Assembly: GCA_002389705.1 (NCBI GenBank)
Contig: DGQJ01000156.1
Coordinates: forward strand, 1-5,959
Direction: 5' to 3'
DNA from: Bacteroidales bacterium UBA4417
GTDB taxonomy: Bacteria; Bacteroidota; Bacteroidia; Bacteroidales; UBA4417
DNA: 5,959 bases
The notes beneath the pieces were generated by a model, which did not search any database, was not told the DNA's origin, and saw nothing but the letters and a program-made list of their open reading frames with translations. Positions 1 to 5,839 of this stretch are shown here, one piece after another. The first letter of the stretch is position 1. Each line of letters starts with the position of its first letter. A program made the translations under genes and the position numbers.

Positions 1-12
1 GGGTTTTTTTTT
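1..12 (+). terminator. Possible 3' end of a terminator cut by the window edge
   Basis: The window opens with GGG followed by nine T (4-12), as at the 3' end of an intrinsic terminator whose hairpin would lie mostly to the left. No stem can be checked because the sequence starts here. It could equally be a chance T run. Confidence 0.2.
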
Positions 13-154
13 GCCCCGGGTTTTGATTATACTTCTCCCCTTCCCGCAACCATTTATTTCTAATAAAACACCAATTAGTTTTATCGTAAATATTTTAACC
101 AGGAAGAAATCCTAACCTATAAAAATATTCCTGCCTGAAACCCAAGTTAGCGGG

Positions 155-193
155 TTGTTAGGTTTTCCGCTGTCCGATTTTTCAGTACTTTTG
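155..193 (+). promoter_or_regulatory. Porin gene promoter (Bacteroidota type)
   Basis: TACTTTTG at 186-193 is an exact match to the Bacteroidota -7 consensus TAnnTTTG and is followed by CAACC. The -33 box is weak: TTTT at 163-166 lies 19 bp upstream, while the TTG at 155-157 is too far away (28 bp). The predicted start is near 199-201, giving a leader of about 30 nt before the ATG at 230. No Shine-Dalgarno is visible, which is normal in this phylum. The same octamer precedes the methyltransferase and hipB. Confidence 0.6.
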
Positions 194-229
194 CAACCTT
201 AAAATGAAAGTACACATCTGTTAACGGCA

Positions 230-2188
230 ATGAGACTCCAAAAATATATCTATACCATTCTTTTCACCTTAATGCTGGTAACTACTAGCCACGCGCAACG
301 TATCAGGGAGGAAAACCAGGAAAACCCGGAAGGCAAGGAAACCGGCGAAGAGTCAGATAAAAAGGATACGCGCAGCCCCGATTCAGTTTTTGTGAGTTAT
401 TTTTACCTTAACGAGCAAGGCGCTTATACCAGATATGTTGTATCAAAACCACTCAACCAATTCCAGGACTATGATGTTTCGAAACAGTATAATCAATATT
501 TCGCAACGCTTGGGAACCCCGGATCAGCGGCATCGCCACTTTTATATTCCCTTAGAACGGGTCCCGATTTTCGTTTTAAATCAGACGTTTTCAGTCCATA
601 CAAATTAAAAGACGACAGTATTAAGTTTTATATCAGCCAGAGTCCATTTACCCACCTCAGGTACCACCTTGGGCCCGCAAAAGAACAAAAGCTCGACATC
701 AACTTCTCTGAACGTATAGGTAATGGCATTTACCTGGGCCTGAATGCCCGTTTTGCAAATGCTCCCGGCATTTATCAGCACCAGCGGAATTTTAATTCCG
801 GTGCAACATTTTACGCAGCATTCCTCTACCCTACTCAACGATACGGGGCCATTATTACGTACCGTCATGATAAACTGGCCAATAATGAAAACGGTGGTAT
901 TTCGGATGTGAACGTTTTTAATGAGAATACTGAAACTGACCGCAAGCGATATACTACCAACCTCAACAATTCAATAAACCGGGGCATAAGTTCCGGAATC
1001 ATACTTCAGCAGTACTTCAACATTCTGAAACCGAATGTGGTTAAGAAGGTAGATACCACTACTATGCTGGTACCTCGTAAATTTGATGCCGGTAGAATTG
1101 TGTATACCATGAGGTATACCCGTACAGGAAACGCTTATGAAGATCAATCAACCAGTCCCAATTACAAGTACTATCCGGAATATTTTTATAAAACAGACAC
1201 CGTTCTGATTTTTGATTCCATCAGGCATACACATTTCGAGAACTGTTTTGTTTACTCAAATGAAGTGCCTGATACGCTCGGTAAAAGTTTCCCGCTTCAG
1301 TATTCGTTCGGGATACGTTTCCAAACCGACAAGCTGGTAAGAGATACAACCATTGAAGATGTTTTCAGGCAAACCGTCCCCTTTGGAATGCTGAAAGGCA
1401 TAATAAAAAGAAAAACAGTATTTAAAGCATCCGCTTTCCTGGTACTGGGAGGCTATAATGGAGGCGATCATTCCATCGATGGAAGTTTCTACCAGTTTTT
1501 TGGAAAACACAGTTATAAAGCATATCTGAACGTTTCGAAAGGATCCATGCACCCCGATTATTATTTCACTAATTATATCACAGATTATTTTAAATGGGAT
1601 AACTCGTTCGCGGCACAAAATTACCTGAAAGGTGAATTTGGTGTTGTACTGAAAGGATTTGACCTGCGTGCATCATACACCCGGGTCACCAATTATGTGT
1701 ACCTGAATAATAAAGTATTGCCCGAAGTTTATGCAGATGGTTTAAATGTGCTGAGCGGGCATGTAAGTAAAGAATTCAGGCTGAAACACTGGATAACGAA
1801 TGTATACGCGGCTGTCCAGCAAATTACCCCCGACACGGTTCTGCAACTCCCTGCATTTATTGGCAAACTGACAATTTGTTATGATGCCATGTTATTCCAA
1901 AATGCACTTCATTTCCAGACCGGGATCAGCGGCACTTATCATTCGCAGTGGTACCAGGATGCTTATATGCCGGCTTTACGAGCATTTTATCATCAAAGAA
2001 GCTACCTGGCCGGGAATTATCCTTACCTGGATGTTTTTGTAAACTTCAATATTAAACGGGCACGATTTTTCGTAAAATATGAGCATTTTAATGCCGGCCT
2101 TATGGGTTACAATTACCTCATAGTGCCTGATTATCCTCAAGCGGATGCCGCCTTCAAATTTGGTATATCCTGGCTGTTTTTCGATTAG
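230..2188 (+). CDS. Putative outer-membrane porin (Porin_10-like family)
   Basis: A complete 652-residue protein resembling the Bacteroidota 'putative porin' family (Porin_10), which is near 650 residues long. Residues 1-22 form a signal peptide: basic start, hydrophobic core YTILFTLMLV, cleavage probably after SHA. A hydrophilic, acidic linker follows at about 24-52. The rest alternates short polar turns with aromatic-rich strands, as in an outer-membrane beta-barrel. Family-like stretches are TLGNPGSA (93-100), the region around PFTHLRYHLG (139-148) followed by KEQ, and NNENGGI (218-224). The chain ends FKFGISWLFFD, a typical aromatic C-terminal beta strand. The ATG at 230 gives the intact signal peptide and lies about 36 bp after a good -7 element. 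Family knowledge supports a barrel in the outer membrane, but no substrate is known and pore activity is inferred. The gene stands alone and converges on the methyltransferase gene. Nothing suggests decay. Confidence 0.85.
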   Translation: MRLQKYIYTILFTLMLVTTSHAQRIREENQENPEGKETGEESDKKDTRSPDSVFVSYFYLNEQGAYTRYVVSKPLNQFQDYDVSKQYNQYFATLGNPGSAASPLLYSLRTGPDFRFKSDVFSPYKLKDDSIKFYISQSPFTHLRYHLGPAKEQKLDINFSERIGNGIYLGLNARFANAPGIYQHQRNFNSGATFYAAFLYPTQRYGAIITYRHDKLANNENGGISDVNVFNENTETDRKRYTTNLNNSINRGISSGIILQQYFNILKPNVVKKVDTTTMLVPRKFDAGRIVYTMRYTRTGNAYEDQSTSPNYKYYPEYFYKTDTVLIFDSIRHTHFENCFVYSNEVPDTLGKSFPLQYSFGIRFQTDKLVRDTTIEDVFRQTVPFGMLKGIIKRKTVFKASAFLVLGGYNGGDHSIDGSFYQFFGKHSYKAYLNVSKGSMHPDYYFTNYITDYFKWDNSFAAQNYLKGEFGVVLKGFDLRASYTRVTNYVYLNNKVLPEVYADGLNVLSGHVSKEFRLKHWITNVYAAVQQITPDTVLQLPAFIGKLTICYDAMLFQNALHFQTGISGTYHSQWYQDAYMPALRAFYHQRSYLAGNYPYLDVFVNFNIKRARFFVKYEHFNAGLMGYNYLIVPDYPQADAAFKFGISWLFFD

Positions 2189-2215
2189 GGCGTAGCACCG
2201 ATACGGCAAACAGCC
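2172..2215. terminator. Weak stem-loop between convergent genes
   Basis: GGCTGTTT (2172-2179) pairs perfectly with AAACAGCC (2208-2215), enclosing 28 nt in which CGTA (2191-2194) can pair with TACG (2202-2205). The left arm lies in the last codons of the porin gene. No T run follows on either strand, so this is at best a 3'-end hairpin or a weak bidirectional terminator. The 41-bp gap between the two stop codons holds nothing else that could end transcription. Confidence 0.3.
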
Positions 2216-2229
2216 TATCCCCTATACCC

Positions 2230-3039
2230 TTATCCCCTACCCGCTTCCCGTTGCCTTACAGCCTCGAAAACAAGAATCGCGGCAGATGTGGAGACATTCA
2301 ATGAATCGGCAATGCCTTTCATGGGAATAATTACCTGAGAATCGGATTTCCCGAGCCATTCGCTGCTCAGACCGATTGCCTCTGTGCCCATAACGATAGC
2401 TGAAGGGCCACGAAAATCGACCTGATGATACGTAACTGCCGTATCAGTTAAAGCAGCCGCAAAAGCCCTAATATCATTGTTACGAAGCCAAATGATTGCC
2501 TCAGCCGTGGAGCAGGTAACAACCTGGCTTGTGAAAATACATCCCACACCTGAGCGGATTGCATTAGGATTATAAATATCAGTTAACGGATCGCACACGA
2601 TAACCGCATCAACACCGGCGGCATCGGCAGTACGCATAATTGCCCCAAGATTACCTGGTTTCTCAACCGACTCGAGGATAAGGATAAGCGGGTTGGATTT
2701 TAATTTTAAATCAGAAAGCCGGAGCATTCTTGGTTCAGCCAAGGCAATAAGCCCATCGGATCCTTCGCGGTAAGCTATACGGGCAAAAGCTGCAGTTCCA
2801 ACTTCGAATACCTGAATACTTTGGCCGGCTGCCAACAGTTCATCGCCTCTCCCCAGCTTGTCCAAATCAGGACAAATATATAATTCCTTAATCAAAATGC
2901 CGGCCTGCATGGCCCTGCTGATTTCGCGGTAGCCTTCTATTACAAATAGATTCTGGTCGCGACGCACGCGGCTTCCTGACTGAAGTTTAATAATGCTTTT
3001 GATCCGGGGATTTGAGGTGGAATTGATAATTTCGGGCAT
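2230..3039 (-). CDS. SpoU/TrmH-family RNA 2'-O-ribose methyltransferase (RlmB/TsnR-like)
   Basis: A complete 269-residue protein of the SpoU class of SAM-dependent (SPOUT) methyltransferases, which methylate ribose 2'-OH in rRNA or tRNA in the cytoplasm. Residues 1-100 are the N-terminal substrate-binding domain, with SNPRIKSIIKL (9-19) and LFVIEGYREI (31-40). The knotted catalytic domain follows at about 116-265. Motif 1 is ESVEKPGNLGAIMRTADA (123-140), with Asn130 and the probable catalytic Arg136. Motif 2 is IVMGTEAIGL (215-224), with Glu220. Motif 3 is VIIPMKGIADSLNVSTSAA (236-254), with Asn248. All three are intact, so it should be active. The domain order resembles RlmB and TsnR, but the target nucleotide cannot be read from sequence, so no symbol is given. 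The ATG at 3039 is the only usable start: no upstream in-frame start codon occurs before the promoter. The gene is monocistronic here, with its own promoter. Confidence 0.9.
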   Translation of the reverse strand: MPEIINSTSNPRIKSIIKLQSGSRVRRDQNLFVIEGYREISRAMQAGILIKELYICPDLDKLGRGDELLAAGQSIQVFEVGTAAFARIAYREGSDGLIALAEPRMLRLSDLKLKSNPLILILESVEKPGNLGAIMRTADAAGVDAVIVCDPLTDIYNPNAIRSGVGCIFTSQVVTCSTAEAIIWLRNNDIRAFAAALTDTAVTYHQVDFRGPSAIVMGTEAIGLSSEWLGKSDSQVIIPMKGIADSLNVSTSAAILVFEAVRQREAGRG

Positions 3040-3058
3040 AAGATGAAATTGGGATGCA

Positions 3059-3066
3059 CAAAAGTA
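3059..3066 (-). promoter_or_regulatory. Methyltransferase promoter -7 element
   Basis: On the - strand these bases read TACTTTTG, an exact TAnnTTTG and identical to the -7 boxes of the porin and hipB genes. No convincing -33 TTTG is seen 19-21 bp further upstream. The predicted start near 3052 leaves a leader of about 13 nt before the ATG at 3039. This placement also argues against a + strand gene starting at 3043. Confidence 0.55.
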
Positions 3067-3231
3067 GTGAATTGTTTACAGCTGGAACTAGAACTATTTC
3101 AGCACCGCCTGCCATCCATGCTGCGGCTCCAGGAGAATCAGGAATTCTTACACTCTGAAAATGGAAAACTAAAATATCCAGATGCCCATAAAACAAATAA
3201 CCACCTGCAAATGAATATTTACAAGTGGTAA

Positions 3232-3345
3232 AGTCAACTATCAGTGCACCCAAGCGGAGAAGTATCGAACTTTTTGCTTGAAGATTTTGATGCCATGGCG
3301 AAGTTCATGAGAGCTGACACGCAAAAAAGAAAAATCAAATTATGA
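3232..3345 (+). pseudogene. Possible gene remnant in the 3040-3557 gap
   Basis: The 518 bp between the methyltransferase and hipB contain no recognisable gene. In one + frame, an open stretch after the TAA at 3229-3231 runs to the TGA at 3343-3345. From the GTG at 3244 it would encode 33 residues, including GEVSNFLLEDFDAMAKFMRA and ending in basic KRKIKL. Its amphipathic, protein-like composition suggests the tail of a decayed or short gene, but it has no good start, no promoter and no family that I recognise. The same frame is open upstream (3043-3231, 62 codons), but that part overlaps the methyltransferase promoter and looks non-coding. Chance is a real alternative. Confidence 0.2.
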
Positions 3346-3504
3346 ATTAGTTAACACATAGTCCACTTAAATACAAGCTCACTATTTAATCGCACAACTG
3401 GTAGTTTTTAAAACGGATTTACTAGTTTAAGTTGCTGCCTTGATAGTATTTTATTTTGTTTAGAAGCGCTCTGATTCAATTGAGTTTATAATGCATTCCT
3501 TAAG

Positions 3505-3522
3505 TGTTGTTTATTTAATACA
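3505..3522. promoter_or_regulatory. Candidate HipB operator O1 (imperfect)
   Basis: TGTTG (3505-3509), 8 bp, then ATACA (3518-3522), matching 3 of 5 bases of the second arm CAACA. The site covers the -33 element. It is the upstream partner of the perfect site at 3536-3553, 31 bp away start to start, close to three helical turns. Its left half, TGTTGTTTATT (3505-3515), is also an exact 11-bp inverted repeat of AATAAACAACA (3543-3553) in the other site. Confidence 0.5.
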
Positions 3523-3537
3523 TTTAATTTACTTTTG
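3506..3537 (+). promoter_or_regulatory. hipBA promoter
   Basis: TTG (3507-3509) as the -33 box and TACTTTTG (3530-3537) as an exact -7 box are 20 bp apart, the expected Bacteroidota arrangement. Transcription should start near 3543, leaving a leader of only about 15 nt before the hipB ATG at 3558. Both boxes are overlapped by the two repeat sites described separately, so a protein bound there would block RNA polymerase. Confidence 0.7.
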
Positions 3538-3553
3538 TTGATAATAAACAACA
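3536..3553. promoter_or_regulatory. Candidate HipB operator O2 (perfect)
   Basis: TGTTG (3536-3540), ATAATAAA, CAACA (3549-3553): perfect 5-bp arms around 8 bp. The E. coli hip operator, TATCC-N8-GGATA, has the same 5-8-5 layout with a different half-site. The site overlaps the last bases of the -7 box and the predicted transcription start, and it ends 4 bp before the hipB ATG. Binding by HipB or by the HipBA complex is inferred, not shown. Confidence 0.6.
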
Positions 3554-3557
3554 TATC

Positions 3558-3851
3558 ATGCAATCGAAAAAGCAAACCCTGCTCCCTAAGTTTCAAAAGA
3601 TATTTGAACAAATGGGTGAAAATATTAAGTTAGCCAGAAAACGGCGGAACCTGACGACCATACAGGTGGCAGAGCGGGCTGGCATTGACCGTTCTACACT
3701 TTATCATATTGAAAAAGGAAATCCCAGCGTTTCTGTGGGTGCATATTTTAATGTACTTAGGGTATTGGGGCTTCAGGATGACTTCTTGAAACTGGCTGCC
3801 GATGATGAATTTGGAAGAAGATTGCAGGATTTAAAATTGATTGGGAAATAA
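3558..3851 (+). CDS. hipB: HipB-type antitoxin, Xre-family repressor
   Basis: A complete 97-residue DNA-binding protein. Residues 19-72 form an Xre/HTH_3 domain starting MGENIKLARKRRNLT. The helix-turn-helix spans about 33-54, with IQVAERAGIDRSTLYHIEKG (35-54) as its core and recognition helix. An 18-residue lysine-rich extension precedes the domain. The C-terminal tail (73-97) includes DDEFGRRLQDLKL, with no obvious beta-strand patch. In known HipBA systems the antitoxin dimer binds and inhibits the HipA kinase and represses the operon; both roles are inferred here from the family and from the hipA gene 3 bp downstream. The ATG at 3558 is the first in frame and immediately follows the operator. 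A start at Met19 would keep only the HTH domain and is less likely. Confidence 0.9.
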   Translation: MQSKKQTLLPKFQKIFEQMGENIKLARKRRNLTTIQVAERAGIDRSTLYHIEKGNPSVSVGAYFNVLRVLGLQDDFLKLAADDEFGRRLQDLKLIGK

Positions 3852-3854
3852 ATC

Positions 3855-5102
3855 ATGGCAGACAAAACAGATATATGGGTATATGCAGATTGGAAAGGTA
3901 TGGCCTCGCCTAAATGTATAGGAATATTGTCAGCTCAACAGGCTAAAGGAAGGAAAGCTTTTAGTTTTTCTTATGGTGCGGACTGGATCAGGTCTCAGGA
4001 ACAATTGCTGCTTGACCCAGATATTGCTTGGTATGGTGGGCAACAATACCCCAATGGAAAGGAAAATTTTGGAGTCTTTCTGGATTCTATGCCCGACACA
4101 TGGGGCAGAACACTGATGAAACGGCGGGCAGCATTAAATGCAAAAGATCAAGGCAAGCCAGTACCTGTATTGTATGATATTGATTTTCTTTTAGGGGTAC
4201 ATGATTTAAGTCGCATGGGTGCTTTACGGTTTAAAAGAGAACCCGATGGCGATTTTCTTGACAACGATCCTGTTTCGCCCACTCCACCTTGGGCAAGTAT
4301 CAGGGAACTCCAGTATGGTGCAAAACTGATTGAATCCAACGAAGATACAGTTGAAGTTAGAAAATGGCTTGCCATGCTGATGGCTCCGGGTTCTTCACTC
4401 GGAGGAGCCAGACCAAAAGCTAATATCATGGACGAACACGGTCATCCCTGGATTGCCAAATTTCCATCAAAAAACGATACCATTGACAAAGGAGCCTGGG
4501 AATACCTGGCTTATCGTCTTGCTGTTGCTTCCGGCATCGATATGGCGGAATCCCGGCTGGAACATATTGCCGGTCCTTATCATACTTTTTTCACCAAACG
4601 ATTTGACAGGGAAAGGCAAAACCGGATTCATTTTGCCTCAGCTATGACCATGACCGGGAAAAACGAAGAACTCATTCGGGATGAGACACCTTCTTATCTG
4701 GATATCGTAGAATTCATCCAGTTTTCCGGAATACAGATAGAGGAGGATTTACACCAGTTATGGAGACGAATAGTTTTCAATATACTAATTTCCAATACCG
4801 ACGATCATTTGAGAAATCATGGTTTTATACTTACGAATAAGGGGTGGCGTTTATCTCCGGCGTTTGACATCAATCCTTCAATCAACAAAGCTGGACTGGC
4901 ATTAAATATTGATATGGATAACAATTCACCGGATATTGACCTTGTAAAAAGTGTCGGCGTTTATTTCAGGTTAGGAAAAAAAGAAATGGACAATATTATT
5001 GATGAAGTGAAATCCGGAATATCCGGATGGAAGAAAATAGCAACGGAGATAGGAATACCTCGAAACGAGCAAATGCTAATGGCTGCTGCGTTTAAAGATT
5101 AA
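3855..5102 (+). CDS. hipA: HipA-family Ser/Thr kinase toxin
   Basis: A complete 415-residue HipA-like kinase (E. coli HipA has 440). The N-terminal HipA subdomain covers about 8-126 and contains the hallmark NFGVFLDSMPDTWGRTLMKR (71-90). The kinase domain covers about 175-390: Gly-rich loop SSLGGARPKA (180-189), ATP-contacting lysine in WIAKFP (Lys202), KRFDR (248-252), catalytic NTDDHLRN (314-321, with Asp316 as the expected base and Asn321), and the metal-binding Asp338 in SPAFDIN. All catalytic motifs are present, so the kinase is probably active. Ser181 aligns with the self-phosphorylated Ser150 of E. coli HipA. Known HipA kinases phosphorylate glutamyl-tRNA synthetase or related targets, halting translation and giving tolerance; the target here is unknown. 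The N subdomain is in the same chain, so this is not the split HipBST form. The ATG at 3855 lies 3 bp after the hipB stop, so translation is probably coupled. Confidence 0.92.
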   Translation: MADKTDIWVYADWKGMASPKCIGILSAQQAKGRKAFSFSYGADWIRSQEQLLLDPDIAWYGGQQYPNGKENFGVFLDSMPDTWGRTLMKRRAALNAKDQGKPVPVLYDIDFLLGVHDLSRMGALRFKREPDGDFLDNDPVSPTPPWASIRELQYGAKLIESNEDTVEVRKWLAMLMAPGSSLGGARPKANIMDEHGHPWIAKFPSKNDTIDKGAWEYLAYRLAVASGIDMAESRLEHIAGPYHTFFTKRFDRERQNRIHFASAMTMTGKNEELIRDETPSYLDIVEFIQFSGIQIEEDLHQLWRRIVFNILISNTDDHLRNHGFILTNKGWRLSPAFDINPSINKAGLALNIDMDNNSPDIDLVKSVGVYFRLGKKEMDNIIDEVKSGISGWKKIATEIGIPRNEQMLMAAAFKD

Positions 5103-5124
5103 GTAATTGTATTTCAACAAGCAA

Positions 5125-5331
5125 ATGGAAAATCTTCAAACAAAAAATATTAATGCATTAAAACAAGGCATTCTGGAAATAGACAGACATCTGAATAAAA
5201 TCCATAATGATGGCAGGCAAGTATTTCTGGAAACAAATCCAAACAACTTAAGCAGAATATTTCATGATTGTTCCGATGAACGTAAGGGGTTTGTTTTCTG
5301 GAAAGGTGCATTGGAGGAAATGCTTGTTTAG
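5125..5331 (+). CDS. Small hypothetical protein after hipA
   Basis: An unrecognised 68-residue ORF from the ATG at 5125, 22 bp after the hipA stop. A TTG at 5107, only 4 bp after that stop, would add six residues; ATG is preferred as the commoner start. The product begins MENLQTKNINALKQGILEID and reads as a charged, mostly helical soluble protein, with an aromatic patch GFVFWKG (55-61) near the C-terminus. There is no signal peptide, membrane segment or HTH. Same strand, short gap and a shared downstream terminator (5424-5460) make it the likely third gene of the hip operon. It is not HipS-like: it lacks the PDTWGR-type motif, which is already in HipA. Its function is unknown, and a role in controlling HipA is only a guess from position. 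Coding status is likely but not certain. Confidence 0.6.
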   Translation: MENLQTKNINALKQGILEIDRHLNKIHNDGRQVFLETNPNNLSRIFHDCSDERKGFVFWKGALEEMLV

Positions 5332-5405
5332 AGCAAATCTTTACCGGACTTGAATCTCAAATTTTAATTTATATCAATGAATTGTGGAATTAACAACAGA
5401 TTCTA

Positions 5406-5419
5406 TTCGATTTATCGAA
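5406..5419. repeat. Short perfect inverted repeat
   Basis: TTCGAT (5406-5411), TT, ATCGAA (5414-5419): 6-bp perfect arms around 2 bp, ending 4 bp before the larger terminator hairpin. It may add to the 3' hairpin structure of the hip transcript or be a protein site. No T run follows, so it is not a terminator alone. Confidence 0.4.
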
Positions 5420-5423
5420 CAAA

Positions 5424-5460
5424 AAAAATCCTTCAAAATCAATGACTTTGAAGGATTTTT
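5424..5460. terminator. Bidirectional intrinsic terminator, hip operon and tRNAs
   Basis: A 14-bp perfect stem, AAAAATCCTTCAAA (5424-5437) with TTTGAAGGATTTTT (5447-5460), encloses a 9-nt loop. The A run on the left (5421-5428) and the T run on the right supply a U tract for either strand. It therefore ends the + strand hip operon and, 10 bp past the 3' end of tRNA-Leu(CAG), the - strand tRNA transcript. The stem core is only moderately GC-rich (TCCTTC/GAAGGA). Confidence 0.85.
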
Positions 5461-5470
5461 AAAATTTCAG

Positions 5471-5554
5471 TGCCCAGAACAGGACTCGAACCTGCACAGC
5501 CGTAAGGCCACTGGTCCCTGAAACCAGCGTGTCTACCAATTTCACCATCTGGGC
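5471..5554 (-). tRNA. tRNA-Leu (anticodon CAG)
   Basis: An 84-nt class II tRNA. On the - strand the acceptor GCCCAGA (from 5554) pairs with TCTGGGC, leaving discriminator A73 at 5471, as leucine tRNAs require. The D arm contains AAATTGGTAGAC, with the conserved GG. The anticodon stem CTGGT/ACCAG carries loop TTCAGGG, anticodon CAG at 5518-5520, reading CUG. A long variable arm (GGCC-TTAC-GGCC) and a T arm GCAGG-TTCGAGT-CCTGT complete the fold. CCA is not encoded. It lies downstream of tRNA-Leu(GAG), separated by 26 bp, and is probably co-transcribed with it. The terminator at 5424-5460 follows. Confidence 0.97.
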
Positions 5555-5580
5555 AGATGGAAAATATTTTTTGTGATGAG

Positions 5581-5664
5581 TGCCCAGGACAAGACTCGAA
5601 CTTGCACATCCTTAAGGACACCAGCCCCTCAAGCTGGCGTGTCTACCAATTTCACCACCTGGGC
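5581..5664 (-). tRNA. tRNA-Leu (anticodon GAG)
   Basis: An 84-nt class II tRNA. On the - strand the acceptor GCCCAGG (from 5664) pairs with CCTGGGC, leaving A73 at 5581. The D arm matches that of its neighbour base for base. The anticodon stem CCAGC/GCTGG carries loop TTGAGGG, anticodon GAG at 5628-5630, reading CUC and CUU. The variable arm pairs TCC with GGA; the T arm is GCAAG-TTCGAGT-CTTGT. CCA is not encoded. It is the promoter-proximal gene of a two-tRNA unit and differs from its neighbour at about 15 of 84 positions, most of them compensated in stems. Confidence 0.97.
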
Positions 5665-5740
5665 ATTTATGTATAAAAGAACTTTTGCTGAAGGATTAAT
5701 TTTACTTTTTCCGGATTCTGTTAGTGCGACTGTTTACAAT

Positions 5741-5800
5741 CAAACTTACGTCCTGATCAAAGCGGGTGCAAAGATAGTATTTTTATTAAATGATAAACAA
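5741..5800 (-). promoter_or_regulatory. Tandem overlapping promoter candidates for the tRNA-Leu pair
   Basis: On the - strand, TTTG (5769-5772), 20 bp, then TAAGTTTG (5741-5748) is an exact -33/-7 pair, predicting a leader of about 70 nt before the first tRNA. The same TTTG is also the end of TATCTTTG (5769-5776), an exact -7 box with TTG (5798-5800) 21 bp upstream as its -33. Either or both may be used. The leader (5665 to about 5735) holds no other feature I can support. Confidence 0.6.
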
Positions 5801-5839
5801 GTAAAAAATAAATATTTCAACATTATTATTTATCATTTA
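5787..5839. repeat. 11-bp inverted repeat upstream of the tRNA promoter
   Basis: TAAATGATAAA (5787-5797) and TTTATCATTTA (5829-5839) are perfect inverted repeats around 31 bp of AT-rich sequence. The near arm adjoins the -33 box of the upstream tRNA promoter. It could be a regulator site or a cruciform, or chance in AT-rich DNA. From 5840 to the right edge I see no supported gene. Confidence 0.4.

Noticed and set aside
605..2209. Three - strand ORFs (605-868, 1256-1618, 1976-2209) opposite the porin gene
   Set aside because: They are antisense to a well-supported gene, with Cys- and Ile-rich peptides of no recognisable family.
3043..3231. A 62-codon + strand ORF diverging from the methyltransferase
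   Set aside because: It starts 3 bp from the methyltransferase ATG and overlaps that gene's -7 element. It has no promoter of its own and an unremarkable composition with no family resemblance.
2987..3253. An 88-codon - strand ORF overlapping the methyltransferase start
   Set aside because: It runs in another frame through the start of a clear gene and its promoter. No recognisable domain.
4148..4647. ORFs at 4148-4429 (-) and 4453-4647 (+) inside hipA
   Set aside because: Out-of-frame shadows of an intact kinase gene whose catalytic motifs are all present in the main frame.
5439..5621. A 60-codon - strand ORF reading through the tRNA genes
   Set aside because: It overlaps the tRNA-Leu(CAG) gene and part of tRNA-Leu(GAG). 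Its peptide (PDGEIGRHAG...) is simply tRNA sequence translated, a familiar false protein.
5471..5664. tRNA 3' end as an island attachment site
   Set aside because: No second copy of the tRNA 3' sequence occurs near hipBA and there is no integrase in the window.
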